In this document: positions 37,691-46,527 of the stretch, one piece after another
Layout of the letters: every line of letters begins with the position of its first letter
Numbering within the stretch: the first letter of the stretch is position 1
Assembly: GCA_018139225.1 (NCBI GenBank)
Contig: JAGSNX010000002.1
Span: forward strand, 496,001-560,000
Reading direction: 5' to 3'
From: Microvirga sp. SRT01
GTDB taxonomy: Bacteria > Pseudomonadota > Alphaproteobacteria > Sphingomonadales > Sphingomonadaceae
Length of the DNA stretch: 64,000 bases
Translations under genes and position numbers: made by a program
The notes under the pieces: model-generated
What the model saw: the letters and a program-made list of their open reading frames with translations, nothing else
What the model was told of the DNA's origin: nothing
The model's database searches: none

Positions 37691-38041
37691 ATGCTGGCCT
37701 TCGTCGTTCGGGCGGCGCTGTCGGGCGTGATCGTCGCGCTTGTGGCGTCGATCGCGCGGCGCAGTCCGGCAGCGGGTGCGCTGATCGCATCGCTGCCGCT
37801 GGTGTCGGTGCTCGGCATGATCTGGCTGTGGCGCGACACCGGCGACCGCGTGCGGATGGCGGCGCATGCGGAGGCAACCTTCTGGTACGTGCTGCCGTCA
37901 CTTCCCATGTTCCTGTTGATCCCGGCGCTGCTCCGCCACGATGTCGGCTTTCCGCTGGCGCTGGCCGCGGGGTGCGTGCTGACGATGCTCCTTTACCTCG
38001 CCACCGTCGCGATCGCGGCGCGCTTCGGCGTCACGCTGTAG
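37691..38041 (+). CDS. DUF3147 family membrane protein
   Basis: A 116-residue protein with four hydrophobic helices (VVRAALSGVIVALVASIARR, then LIASLPLVSVLGMIWLW and two more). It fits DUF3147, a small membrane family of unknown function. It starts 1 bp after the aguA stop and ends 10 bp before aguB, so it is embedded in the putrescine operon. A polyamine transport role is possible but unsupported. Confidence 0.8.
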   Translation: MLAFVVRAALSGVIVALVASIARRSPAAGALIASLPLVSVLGMIWLWRDTGDRVRMAAHAEATFWYVLPSLPMFLLIPALLRHDVGFPLALAAGCVLTMLLYLATVAIAARFGVTL

Positions 38042-38051
38042 GATTGAACCG

Positions 38052-38900
38052 ATGACCCAGATCACCGTCGCCGCCTTGCAACTGGCGTTTTCCGACGACC
38101 TCGAAACGAACATCGCCAACGTGTCGCGGCTGGTCCGCGAGGCCGCAGGACAGGGCGCGCAGGTGATCCTGCCGCCGGAGTTGTTCGAAGGCGAATATTT
38201 CTGCCGCGTCGAGGACGAGGGGCTGTTCGCCAATGCCAAGCCGGTCGGCGAGCACAAGGCGGTCCTGGCGATGCAGGCCCTTGCCGAGGCGCTGCGGGTG
38301 ACGATCCCGACCAGTTTCTTCGAGGCGGACGGGCCGCATCATTATAACTCACTGGCGATGATCGGCCCGGACGGCGAGGTGCAGGGCGTCTATCGCAAGA
38401 GCCACATCCCTGATGGCCCCGGGTACGAAGAGAAATTCTATTTCCGCCCCGGCAACACGGGCTTCAAGGTGTGGCCGCACCCCGCCGCGACGCTGGGCGT
38501 CGGCGTGTGTTGGGACCAGTGGTACCCCGAAACCGCGCGTGCGATGATGCTGATGGGCGCTGAAGTGCTGTTCTACCCGACCGCGATCGGTAGCGAGCCG
38601 CACGATACTTCTCTCGATACGGCAAGGCTTTGGCGGCGGGCTATGGTCGGTCATGCGGTGTCGAACGTGGTCCCGATCGTCGCCGCCAACAGGATCGGTA
38701 CCGAGCATGGCCAGACCTTCTACGGCACCAGCTTTATCGCGGATGAGCGCGGCGACATTCTGGCTGAGCTGGGCCGCGAGGAGGAAGGGGTGATCGTGGC
38801 GACGCTTGATCTCGACCGCATCAAGCGGCACCGTGCCGCCTTTGGCTTCTTCCGCGATCGGCGGCCGGAGCTTTACGGCAGGTTGGTGGAGGATCGGTGA
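38052..38900 (+). CDS. aguB: N-carbamoylputrescine amidase
   Basis: Completes putrescine synthesis by hydrolysing N-carbamoylputrescine. A nitrilase-superfamily protein of 282 residues; the Glu-Lys-Cys triad is visible as E43 (PPELFEG), K116 (YRKSHIP) and C153 (GVCWDQW). It works on the product of aguA, which lies just upstream. The last bases overlap the start of the next gene. Confidence 0.95.
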   Translation: MTQITVAALQLAFSDDLETNIANVSRLVREAAGQGAQVILPPELFEGEYFCRVEDEGLFANAKPVGEHKAVLAMQALAEALRVTIPTSFFEADGPHHYNSLAMIGPDGEVQGVYRKSHIPDGPGYEEKFYFRPGNTGFKVWPHPAATLGVGVCWDQWYPETARAMMLMGAEVLFYPTAIGSEPHDTSLDTARLWRRAMVGHAVSNVVPIVAANRIGTEHGQTFYGTSFIADERGDILAELGREEEGVIVATLDLDRIKRHRAAFGFFRDRRPELYGRLVEDR

Positions 38901-39721
38901 TGCTGGCAGCGGCGGCGACCTACCTGTTCGCTGCCACACTGTCTCCGAGCCTTGCTCAGCAGACGCCGCAGCAACCAACGACAGCAATTTCGGACGACAT
39001 CGTCGTAGAGGGTATGCGGGACATCGACGATCCAACGTCGGCCGTGACGCATTCGACGCTCGGGAGCGGACGCACCGGCGGGGGTGCGCGGCGAAGTCAG
39101 GAGGCTCTGACGCTCGCGTCGCGTTTCGCCACGTGCGCCATCAAAGAAGGAGCGGATAACGAATGGCTCCGCGGCGCACTGGACGGCACGATCAACAGCG
39201 CGAGTCAGCGGTTTGCGCAGGGTCGCCTTGTCCAGACGCGATCGGCATGCGCCCAAGACACCGAGATCGCTCGGCAGAGCGGCGCGGCCACGATCATCAC
39301 CGGATACGACACGAGCTATTATGATCGCGGGGCGATGTTCATTCGCGCGATCACCTTGTTCGCGCCCGACCTGCGTCTGACTAAGACGCAAACGGCCGAT
39401 CCCGCCGTGCAGGCGCGTTTCAATGCGCGGGAGGTTCCGCTCGCGCGCTTTCGGCTGCCGGTCGATCGTACATATTTCGAAATGGCGATATGCCTCGTCC
39501 GCCTGCAGCCTGAACTGTCCGTCCGTTTGGTCAAGACCGACGATGCCAGCCAGATCGCACGGCTGGAGGCGTTGATCGTGAATGGTGGTCTAGCCTGCGT
39601 CGGCAATGCCAAACGCGTCTATTTCGACCCTTCCCAATTCCGCATGTACATCGCCGATGCGGTCTATCGCTGGGCGGTCGCGGCCAAGGGCGTCGACAGT
39701 CTCATTCCGGCCGACGCCTGA
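38900..39721 (+). CDS. Exported hypothetical protein
   Basis: Unrecognised protein of 273 residues with a signal peptide (MLAAAATYLFAATLSPSLAQ). The early mature region DDIVVEGMRD resembles the N-terminal tag seen on many sphingomonad exported proteins. Cysteines FATCAI, RSACAQ, AICLV and LACVG could form two disulfides. The start is ATG at 38900, sharing one base with the aguB stop; GTG at 38897 is possible. It converges with the UDG gene, overlapping by 20 bp. Confidence 0.7.
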   Translation: MLAAAATYLFAATLSPSLAQQTPQQPTTAISDDIVVEGMRDIDDPTSAVTHSTLGSGRTGGGARRSQEALTLASRFATCAIKEGADNEWLRGALDGTINSASQRFAQGRLVQTRSACAQDTEIARQSGAATIITGYDTSYYDRGAMFIRAITLFAPDLRLTKTQTADPAVQARFNAREVPLARFRLPVDRTYFEMAICLVRLQPELSVRLVKTDDASQIARLEALIVNGGLACVGNAKRVYFDPSQFRMYIADAVYRWAVAAKGVDSLIPADA

Positions 39722-40370
39722 TTTCCACGGCCCGAGCGAAGACGGCTTCGAACATTTCGGTCGTCAGGCGGCCGGTGTTCTGGTTGTAACGTGAGCAGTG
39801 GTAGCTATCGATCAGCGTCACGCCGCTTGGCATCACGTGTTCTGCCAGATGACCGAACTTCGCCTTGGGCAGGCGCCCGCCGAGGACCTTCACCGCCGAT
39901 TGATGTGCGATCTGCCCAAGCGCCACGACCACGCGGACATTCGGCAGCACGCCCATTTGGCCAGCCAGAAAGGGGCGGCAGGTGTGGATTTCTTCCGGGG
40001 TTGGTTTGTTGGCCGGCGGCAGGCACTTGACCGCGTTGACGATGATCGCGCCGGTCAGCGCCAGGTCGTCCTCCGGAGCCCCCGCATAGATGCCCGTCGC
40101 AAGTCCGTATTTCGCCAGCGTGGAGAACAGCAGGTCGCCGGAATAGTCGCCGGTGAAAGGGCGCCCGGTACGGTTCGCGCCATGTTTGCCGGGCGCCAGT
40201 CCGACGATCGCTAGCCAGGCCGCCGGATCGCCGAACGCGTTGACCGGGGAGTTCCACCAGTCCGGATACTCGGCGCGCAATGCCGCGCGCACGCCGACGA
40301 GGCGCGGACAGAGCGGGCAGTCGCGGGGCGGTTCGGTGTCGGCGATGGGGGAGGGTGCGAAATACATCAT
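39702..40370 (-). CDS. Type-5 uracil-DNA glycosylase
   Basis: Removes uracil and other deaminated bases from DNA. About 222 residues: N-terminal Fe-S cysteines (CPLCPRL), motif 1 GLAPGKHGANRTGRPFTGD, KCLPPANKPT, motif ALGQIAH and SYHCSRYN. The GLAPG and Fe-S pattern fits UDG family 5 (UdgB). The start is uncertain: ATG at 40370 is given here; an in-frame GTG at 40388 would leave 1 bp to the divergent folK start, which seems too little for two promoters. Confidence 0.85.
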   Translation of the reverse strand: MMYFAPSPIADTEPPRDCPLCPRLVGVRAALRAEYPDWWNSPVNAFGDPAAWLAIVGLAPGKHGANRTGRPFTGDYSGDLLFSTLAKYGLATGIYAGAPEDDLALTGAIIVNAVKCLPPANKPTPEEIHTCRPFLAGQMGVLPNVRVVVALGQIAHQSAVKVLGGRLPKAKFGHLAEHVMPSGVTLIDSYHCSRYNQNTGRLTTEMFEAVFARAVEIRRRPE

Positions 40371-40389
40371 TCCGAGGTAGGTCGGCACG

Positions 40390-40878
40390 GTGTCCCCGGC
40401 AACGCCCCCCTATCGCTACGTCGTCGCGCTCGGTTCGAACCGGCGGGGACGATATGGCAGCCCGACGCAGGCAATTACGGTCGCGCTGGAGCAGATCGGC
40501 GGAGTCCGCGCGGTGTCGCCGGTGATCGCCACCGCGCCGCTCGGTCCGTCCATCCGCCGGTTCGCCAACGCCGCGGCTGTCGTCGAAACGGTCGAGAGCC
40601 CCCCGGCACTGCTCGCTCGGCTGAAGCGCATAGAGCGCGCGCTCGGCCGGCGGGCGGGGCGCCGCTGGGGCGCGCGAGCGATCGATCTGGATATCGTCCT
40701 GTGGTCAGGAGGGCAGTGGCGCCGTCGATCGCTCATGATCCCGCATGCTGCCTATGCCGCGCGAGCGTTCGTGCTGACCCCGGTGACCGCGATCGCCCCC
40801 GATTGGCGCGACCCGCCTACGGGCAGAACTATGCGCCAGATGTCGTCGCTGGTTGACCGCCGCCGACCATCCACCTAG
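40390..40878 (+). CDS. folK: 2-amino-4-hydroxy-6-hydroxymethyldihydropteridine diphosphokinase
   Basis: Folate pathway kinase that pyrophosphorylates hydroxymethyldihydropterin. The 162 residues show the HPPK core: YVVALGSNRRGRYGSP, FANAAAVVET, ERALGRRAGRRWGARAIDLDIVLW (with the metal DLDI) and MIPHAAYAARAFVLTPV. The start is GTG at 40390. A tRNA-Lys gene follows 25 bp later on the same strand. Confidence 0.93.
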   Translation: MSPATPPYRYVVALGSNRRGRYGSPTQAITVALEQIGGVRAVSPVIATAPLGPSIRRFANAAAVVETVESPPALLARLKRIERALGRRAGRRWGARAIDLDIVLWSGGQWRRRSLMIPHAAYAARAFVLTPVTAIAPDWRDPPTGRTMRQMSSLVDRRRPST

Positions 40879-40903
40879 GTCCGGCCGCGGCACGCGATGG
40901 CCG

Positions 40904-40979
40904 GGGTCCGTAGCTCAGTTGGTAGAGCAAGCGACTTTTAATCGAGAGGTCCCGGGTTCGAGCCCCGGCGGACCCACCA
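40904..40979 (+). tRNA. tRNA-Lys (anticodon TTT)
   Basis: A 76-nt cloverleaf including the encoded CCA. Acceptor GGGTCCG pairs with CGGACCC; D stem GCTC/GAGC; T arm CCGGG-TTCGAGC-CCCGG. The anticodon loop is CTTTTAA, giving TTT. The anticodon stem has three good pairs next to the loop but its outer two positions are A27-G43 and G28-A42 mismatches, which is odd. Confidence 0.95.
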
Positions 40980-41019
40980 TCGCCTGCCGCTTGGCCCGCG
41001 CATGGACGGACGGCGGCGT

Positions 41020-41544
41020 TCAGTCGCTGGAGACGAACTCGCGGAGTTCTTCCAGCCTGACCATCACGGCCGCGGCGAGGTCGCGGAACTGCTGCTCCTG
41101 CCGCTGCGTCACGCCGGCGCGGGGGAGGGGGTCGAACGCGCACAGGGCGCCGAGCGGCTGGCCGTGATCGTCGCGCAGGACCGCACCGACGTAGAAGCGC
41201 AGCATGCCGTCGACCACGGCAGGGTTGCCGGCGAACCGCGCATCCTGTCCGGCATCGGGGACGAGGAATATCTCGTCCGACGCCACGACGGTGTGTCCGC
41301 AGAACGACGTGCGCCGGCTGTAGACGCCCGGCTTCAGCCCGGCAGTCGCGATCAGATACTGCCATTCCTGGTGCACGATCGACACCGCGGCCACCGACGT
41401 GCCGAGCGACGCGCGGGCGCGTTCGACCAACCGGTTCAATTCGGGATCGTCGATAATTTCCAGCGCGCCCGATGCGATGACGGCGCGCGAGCGTTCGTCC
41501 TCGTCATGAGGCTCTGGCGGCGGGGTATAGAAAGTGATGCCCAC
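41020..41544 (-). CDS. GAF domain protein
   Basis: A 174-residue protein that is essentially a single GAF domain: LNRLVERARASLGTSVAAVSIV, then RRTSFCGHTVVAS, DAGQDARFAGNPAV, RFYVGAVLRDDHGQPLGALCAFDP. Such stand-alone GAF proteins in alphaproteobacteria often act as light or redox sensors; the ligand cannot be told. The start is GTG at 41544 with GAGGAG upstream. It lies downstream of the PilZ gene on the same strand, 133 bp apart. Confidence 0.85.
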   Translation of the reverse strand: MGITFYTPPPEPHDEDERSRAVIASGALEIIDDPELNRLVERARASLGTSVAAVSIVHQEWQYLIATAGLKPGVYSRRTSFCGHTVVASDEIFLVPDAGQDARFAGNPAVVDGMLRFYVGAVLRDDHGQPLGALCAFDPLPRAGVTQRQEQQFRDLAAAVMVRLEELREFVSSD

Positions 41545-41677
41545 GGGCCGCTCCTCGTCTACGATACACACGCTGCACCAAAATGGTTGCATAACAGCTA
41601 CAATGGGGCAAACTGTATCGGAACAGAAATGGTTCATCGTCACCGCCGGAACGGTGCAGAAAGCCGGCGACCTGTTG

Positions 41678-42001
41678 TCAGTGAAGTTGCGAAACACTCA
41701 TCCCGGCCAGCCTTTGTACGACGAGCGGATGCAGCGGTCGCAGGAATTCGACGCCAAGACCCAAATGATGGCACCACCGGACGCGCGCGCCGACCGGTTC
41801 CAGGGTCGGGATCGTGACCGTCAGGTGCGCGCCGTCGGCCATGTACAGGCCGGTCGCGATGCGGCATCCACCGGTCGACAGATCGACGAGGTCGGCGGCG
41901 ACCTTGCGCACGGCGGAGCTACAGATGGTGGATTGCAACCGGACCGGGATGCGCAGCGCGCCGCGCCCGTCCCGTTGCGGTTCGACACGCTGGATGGTCA
42001 T
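41678..42001 (-). CDS. PilZ domain protein
   Basis: A small protein of 107 residues with one PilZ domain, a c-di-GMP sensor: the N-terminal R-rich motif (QRDGRGALRIPVRL), DLSTGGCRIAT and VRWCHHLGLGVEF are visible. The classic RxxxR is imperfect (RDGRGALR), so binding may be weak. The start ATG at 42001 gives MTIQRVEPQ. Partner or target unknown. Confidence 0.82.
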   Translation of the reverse strand: MTIQRVEPQRDGRGALRIPVRLQSTICSSAVRKVAADLVDLSTGGCRIATGLYMADGAHLTVTIPTLEPVGARVRWCHHLGLGVEFLRPLHPLVVQRLAGMSVSQLH

Positions 42002-42058
42002 CGCCGGGGTCCTGCAAGCTGTCCGATCATGAGCCGCACGATAGGAGAAACATCGTAA

Positions 42059-42727
42059 ATGAAAGCTGAAGGCGCGCACCGCCGGCCCTTGCCGCCATTG
42101 CTGGCGGGAGCAGCCACTGCATCGGTGGCGGTGGCCCTGCTGCTGATCGCCGGCACGCTGCTCGGGCGGTGGCCGCTGGCGTGGGACCAGACGATCCTGA
42201 CGAATTTACGCGCATGGGGCGGGCCGCGGTGGCTCGGCAAAGTGGCGGTGGACCTGACCGCGCTTGGCGGCGGCACCGTGCTGACGCTGGCGGTCGCGCT
42301 GGTGGCGGGCTTGCTGCTGGTGCGGCGACTGTGGCTGACGGCAGCGGCGATCGTCGTGGCCTGCGCGTCCGGGGCTTGGCTGGTGGGGCTGGCGAAGGAC
42401 ATCGTCGGGCGGACGCGCCCGGATGTCGTCGCGCATCTGGTGCCGGTCTCCAGCGCCAGCTTCCCCAGCGCGCACGCAGCGAACAGCGCGATCGTGTACC
42501 TGACCCTCGCCGCGCTCGCCAGTCAGGTCGCGCCGGAACCACCAATTCGGCGCTATCTGATGACGTGTGCGATCCTGCTGGTCGGGGCGATCGGGCTCAG
42601 CCGGGTGTATCTCGGCGTGCACTGGCCGTCCGACGTGCTGGCCGGGTGGAGCTTCGGGACGCTCTGGACACTCGGCAGCTGGTGGGCGACCGCGCGTATC
42701 CGCGCATCAATCGGCGGCGAGCGCTAG
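42059..42727 (+). CDS. PAP2 family membrane phosphatase
   Basis: A 222-residue membrane lipid phosphatase with about six helices. The three catalytic motifs are complete: KDIVGRTRP (KxxxxxxRP), SFPSAHA and SRVYLGVHWPSDV. Likely substrates are phosphatidic acid or undecaprenyl pyrophosphate. The start ATG at 42059 has AGGAGA before it. Its 3' end overlaps the CitE-like gene by 21 bp on the opposite strand. Confidence 0.93.
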   Translation: MKAEGAHRRPLPPLLAGAATASVAVALLLIAGTLLGRWPLAWDQTILTNLRAWGGPRWLGKVAVDLTALGGGTVLTLAVALVAGLLLVRRLWLTAAAIVVACASGAWLVGLAKDIVGRTRPDVVAHLVPVSSASFPSAHAANSAIVYLTLAALASQVAPEPPIRRYLMTCAILLVGAIGLSRVYLGVHWPSDVLAGWSFGTLWTLGSWWATARIRASIGGER

Positions 42728-43543
42728 CAGGCGGCGGGCCGCCTTCAGATGCGGCGCATCGACCATCCGGCCGTCGAGTTGCAACGCGCCCGCGCCGGGG
42801 TTCGCCGCGAACAGGTCGACGATCGCCTGCGCCCTCGCGAGCTCCTCGGGCGTGGCCGAGAAAGCGGCGTTGATGATCGGCACTTGCGCCGGGTGGATGG
42901 CCATCATGCCGGTGAACCCATCGCGCCGTCCGCGTGCGGCATAGCTGGCAAGGCCGTCGAGATCGCGAAAATCCGGGTACACCGTCTCGATCGCCGCCAC
43001 GCCCGCCGCGTGCGCGCCGAACAGCGTGAGCGACCGCGCCAACTGGTAAGGCGCGGTATAGCTGCCGTCCTGCTCTCGCGAGGTCGTGGCGCCGATCGCC
43101 GCGGGCAGATCTTCCGCGCCCCAGGTCAGGCCGGCAAGCTGACCCGAGACGGCGGCATAGTCGCCCAGCCGGAACAATGCGGAGGGTGTTTCCGTCGCGA
43201 TCGGCAGGATCGGGGTGCCCGGCAGCCGCTCCGCCAGCGTCCGAACGCCGTCTGCACCCTCCGCCTTGGGCAGGACGATGCCGTCCGGGACAGCGCGCAG
43301 GATCGCCGCAAGATCGAGCGCCGCTTCCTCGCCATCCAGCGGATTGATGCGGACGAACAGCGTCGGGCCGTGCCCGCGTCGGCGCGTGACGAAATCGGTG
43401 ACCGCGTCGCGCGCGATCGGCCGGGCCAGCGGCGCGACCGCATCCTCCAGATCGAGGATCAGCGCGTCGGCCCCGAGGGTCAGTGCCTTTTCCATCCGCT
43501 CCGGCCGGTCGCCGGGTACGAACAGCAGCGAGCGCAGCCTCAT
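42707..43543 (-). CDS. HpcH/HpaI aldolase / citrate lyase beta-like protein
   Basis: A TIM-barrel lyase of 278 residues of the CitE-like group (malyl-, citramalyl-CoA or similar). The start RSLLFVPGDRPERMEKAL and DALILDLEDAVAP are signature; VRINPLDG, ATETPSAL and WGAEDLPAAIG continue the active site. No citrate lyase alpha or gamma genes are near, so it is likely a stand-alone CoA-thioester lyase. The start ATG at 43543 overlaps the galE stop by 4 bp. Confidence 0.9.
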   Translation of the reverse strand: MRLRSLLFVPGDRPERMEKALTLGADALILDLEDAVAPLARPIARDAVTDFVTRRRGHGPTLFVRINPLDGEEAALDLAAILRAVPDGIVLPKAEGADGVRTLAERLPGTPILPIATETPSALFRLGDYAAVSGQLAGLTWGAEDLPAAIGATTSREQDGSYTAPYQLARSLTLFGAHAAGVAAIETVYPDFRDLDGLASYAARGRRDGFTGMMAIHPAQVPIINAAFSATPEELARAQAIVDLFAANPGAGALQLDGRMVDAPHLKAARRLLALAAD

Positions 43544-44529
43544 ACGCCGCGTTCGGCCAGTGCGCGCTCCCACGCCAGCGCATCGCGGACGATCAGGTCG
43601 AGGTCGTCGCGTTCCGGCCGCCAGTCGGTCGCCGCCAGAATCGCACGGTTGTCGGCGATCAGCTCCGCGGGGTCGCCGGCGCGGCGCCCTTCGTAGCGGC
43701 GCGCGATCGTGACGTTCGTGACGCGGTCGACGGCGTCGAGCACCTGATTGACGGAAAAGCCGCGACCATAGCCGCAGTTGAGCGTGTGGCTGCGGACCGG
43801 CTCGCTGCGCAACAGGGCGAGGGCGGCGACATGCGCGGCGGCGAGGTCACTGACGTGGATGTAATCGCGTACGCCGGTGCCGTCCGTCGTCGCAAAGTCC
43901 GTTCCGAAGACTGCGACACTGTCGCGCTTGCCCGTTGCCGCCTCGACCGCGACCTTGATCAGGTGAGTCGCGCCCGCCGTCGACTGGCCGGTTCGCCCCT
44001 GAGGGTCCGCGCCTGCGACGTTGAAGTAGCGCAATGCCGCATAGTTGATCGGGTGGGCGGCCGCGACATCGCGCAACATCGTCTCCGTCATCAGCTTCGA
44101 CATGCCGTACGGGTTGATCGGCACGGTCGGGTCGCCCTCCGCCACCGGCACCTTGTCCGGCGTGCCGTAGGTCGCGGCGGTGGAGGAGAAGATGAAATGC
44201 TTCACGCTCTCCGCAACCGCACTCTCGATCAGGGAGCGCGAGGCGGCGGTGTTGTTGCGGTAGTATTTGAGCGGATCGCCGACCGATTCCGGGACCACGA
44301 CGGATCCGGCGAAGTGGAGGATCGCATCCACGTCATGCCCGCGGATCGCCGCGCGCACGCGGCCCTCGTCCGACACGTCGCACTCGATCAGCGTCGCACG
44401 CTCGTCCACCGCCCAGTCGAACCCGGTGACGAGATTGTCGACCACGACGACATCCGCGCCCGCATCGAGCAGCGCCAGTACGGCGTGGCTGCCGATATAG
44501 CCCGCACCGCCCGTCACCATTACCGCCAT
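43540..44529 (-). CDS. galE: UDP-glucose 4-epimerase
   Basis: Interconverts UDP-glucose and UDP-galactose for polysaccharides. The 329 residues carry the Rossmann TGGAGYIGSH at the N-terminus, the catalytic SSTAATYG and YGMSK (Tyr-x-x-x-Lys), and RYFNVAGADPQGRTGQ. An extended SDR. It is coupled to the CitE-like gene by overlap and divergent from msrA. No other sugar nucleotide genes are close. Confidence 0.95.
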   Translation of the reverse strand: MAVMVTGGAGYIGSHAVLALLDAGADVVVVDNLVTGFDWAVDERATLIECDVSDEGRVRAAIRGHDVDAILHFAGSVVVPESVGDPLKYYRNNTAASRSLIESAVAESVKHFIFSSTAATYGTPDKVPVAEGDPTVPINPYGMSKLMTETMLRDVAAAHPINYAALRYFNVAGADPQGRTGQSTAGATHLIKVAVEAATGKRDSVAVFGTDFATTDGTGVRDYIHVSDLAAAHVAALALLRSEPVRSHTLNCGYGRGFSVNQVLDAVDRVTNVTIARRYEGRRAGDPAELIADNRAILAATDWRPERDDLDLIVRDALAWERALAERGV

Positions 44530-44597
44530 CGTCGCATGCTCCCTGACCCTTACGGTGGCCCTAGCGACTTCCTATCTGCCGATCAAAGGAGACGATG

Positions 44598-45134
44598 ATG
44601 ACCGAATATGCCACGCTGGCCGGTGGTTGCTTCTGGTGCACGGAAGCGGTGTTCAAGGACGTGATCGGCGTCGAAAGCGTCGAGAGCGGTTATATCGGCG
44701 GGCATGTGCCTGATCCGACCTACAAGCAGGTGTGCGGCGGCGACACGGGTCATGCCGAGGCGATCCGGGTCGGCTACGATCCCGACCAGCTTCGCTATGC
44801 CGACCTGCTCGACATCTTTTTCGCGACGCATGACCCGACCCAATTGAACCGTCAGGGCAACGATGTCGGGACGCAGTATCGCTCGGCGATCTTCCCCGCC
44901 GACGAGGCGCAGGAAACCGAAGCGCGCGCCGCGATCGAGCGAGCGGGCGAAACGGGTGGAAAGATCGTGACGACGATCGAACCGATGACGACGTGGTACC
45001 CGGCGGAGGGTTATCATCAGGATTATTGGGAAACGTCGGGCCGGTCGAATCCGTATTGCATGGCCGTCATCCCGCCCAAGCTGCAAAAGCTGCGGAAGAG
45101 CTTCGCGGCGCGATCACGGGCGGTGAGTGTCTGA
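44598..45134 (+). CDS. msrA: Cytosolic peptide-methionine (S)-S-oxide reductase
   Basis: Methionine sulfoxide repair enzyme of 178 residues. The catalytic Cys11 is in [11 protein letters not shown], where the usual Gly after Trp is Cys14; further cysteines are C46 (KQVCGG) and C154 (PYCMAV), which could give disulfide recycling. No signal peptide, so cytosolic. The ATG at 44598 is preferred to that at 44595 because AAGGAG is 6 bp before it. The exported paralog is at 20887-21540. Confidence 0.93.
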   Translation: MTEYATLAGGCFWCTEAVFKDVIGVESVESGYIGGHVPDPTYKQVCGGDTGHAEAIRVGYDPDQLRYADLLDIFFATHDPTQLNRQGNDVGTQYRSAIFPADEAQETEARAAIERAGETGGKIVTTIEPMTTWYPAEGYHQDYWETSGRSNPYCMAVIPPKLQKLRKSFAARSRAVSV

Positions 45135-45227
45135 TCGAAAGGCGCTTTCGCCAAGGAACGATCATGGATCAGGATCGCTGATGCCGACCGTTCCGGACCC
45201 GGAGCGATGCCAACAGGACATTCTTCG

Positions 45228-45515
45228 ATGAAAGCCATCCTCCCGCTCGCGTGCCTGTCGTTGCTCGCCCTGCCGCTCGCTGCCTGCGGGGGCAAAGGCG
45301 ACGACAAGCTGGCCGAACGCGTGGAGGATGCCGCCGACAACCGCGCCGACTCGCTGGAAGCCATGGCCGACAATCTTCAGGAGCGGGCGGAGCGGACGCG
45401 CGATGTGGGCGAGCAGCGTGCCGACGCGATCGACGCGGCCGATGTGAATGCCCAGTCCATGTCGCCGGAGCGGAAGGCGGACATCGTCGCCAACGAGGCC
45501 GCGGCCGTTCGCTAA
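45228..45515 (+). CDS. Small lipoprotein
   Basis: A 95-residue protein with a lipoprotein signal (MKAILPLACLSLLALPLAAC; lipobox LAAC), then an Ala/Asp/Glu-rich helical tail that looks like a short coiled coil (DKLAERVEDAADNRADSLEAMADNLQ). No family recognised. The ATG at 45228 is chosen because it places the lipobox correctly. Follows msrA by 93 bp and converges with the Sua5 gene. Confidence 0.75.
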   Translation: MKAILPLACLSLLALPLAACGGKGDDKLAERVEDAADNRADSLEAMADNLQERAERTRDVGEQRADAIDAADVNAQSMSPERKADIVANEAAAVR

Positions 45516-45536
45516 CGGCAATCGCGCTGGCGCAGT

Positions 45537-46487
45537 CTAGCGCGTCGCGGCGCGGGCGAGGCGGTCGTTGATCGCCTCGCCGATGCCGTCCGAAGGAATG
45601 GGAGCAACGGCGATGCGCGCCTTCGGCGAGGCATCGGCCCGGTGCAGGGCATCGAACAGCCGTGCTGCCGCCGCCACCGGGTCGCTGCTGGCCGAGAGCG
45701 TCTCGTCACCGGGGATCGCTCCGAACCCGATCAGCCATTCGTCCGGCTCGGCCGCAAGGGCGTTCAAGCGCAGCGGCTTGTGCGGCGCGTAGTGCGTCGC
45801 AAGCTGGCCGGGTGCGACGATGTCGCCGGCGAGAAGCGGCGGGGATCGCGTCCCGCCGGGTGCCGACAACGACAGGACCGACATCAGGTTCGCCGAGGTG
45901 ATGGGTCCGGGCCGCAACACGTCGCGCCCCATGACGATCGTCGATTCCAGCCCGGCCGCGCACGGTCCGTCGTCGATCACCAGCGGTACCGCGTCCCCGA
46001 GGCTGGCGACGACATGCTCCGCTCGGGTGGGGCTGATGCCGTTGCTGCGATTGGCGGACGGAGCGGCCAAGGCGCGACCGCTCGCCGTGATCAGCGCCTG
46101 CATGGCTCGGTGTGCCGGTATGCGGATGGCCACAGTCCCCAAGCCGGCGGTGACGATCGACGCGACCGGAGCACCGGGGCGCAGTGGCAGCACCAGCGTC
46201 AGCGGCCCCGGCCAGAACGCCGCCGCCAGCGCGCGCGCATCGTCGTCGAACTCCGCCAGCGCGTCGGCTGCCGCGAGGTCGCCGACATGCACGATCAGGG
46301 GGTTGAACGCCGGACGACCCTTGGCCGCGTAGATGCGCGCCACCGCCGCCGAATCGCTGGCGTCGGCAGCGAGGCCGTAGACGGTTTCGGTCGGCACCGC
46401 GACGATCCCGCCGCCCCGGATCATGTCCGCCGCCGCCGCGATCGCCGCCGGGCCGTAGGGGAAGATGGAGGCGTTTGGAGCGGTCAT
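45537..46487 (-). CDS. L-threonylcarbamoyladenylate synthase (Sua5/TsaC)
   Basis: Makes threonylcarbamoyl-AMP for the t6A37 modification of ANN-decoding tRNAs. The 316 residues have an N-terminal YrdC domain (VPTETVYGLAADA, KGRPAFNPLIVHV, APSANRSN, ESTIVMGRDVLRPGPI) and a C-terminal Sua5 domain from about residue 215 (HYAPHKPLRL). This is the long Sua5 form. Divergent from the acyl-CoA dehydrogenase gene, with 40 bp between the starts. Confidence 0.94.
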   Translation of the reverse strand: MTAPNASIFPYGPAAIAAAADMIRGGGIVAVPTETVYGLAADASDSAAVARIYAAKGRPAFNPLIVHVGDLAAADALAEFDDDARALAAAFWPGPLTLVLPLRPGAPVASIVTAGLGTVAIRIPAHRAMQALITASGRALAAPSANRSNGISPTRAEHVVASLGDAVPLVIDDGPCAAGLESTIVMGRDVLRPGPITSANLMSVLSLSAPGGTRSPPLLAGDIVAPGQLATHYAPHKPLRLNALAAEPDEWLIGFGAIPGDETLSASSDPVAAAARLFDALHRADASPKARIAVAPIPSDGIGEAINDRLARAATR

Positions 46488-46527
46488 CGCCGCGGGCTAT
46501 AGCCTTGCCAAACACAGGAGAGAAACC

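Noticed and set aside
45155-45192. GGAAC and CGTT before the small lipoprotein gene
   Set aside because: The spacer is 29 bp, far from the 16-17 bp needed for an EcfG promoter.
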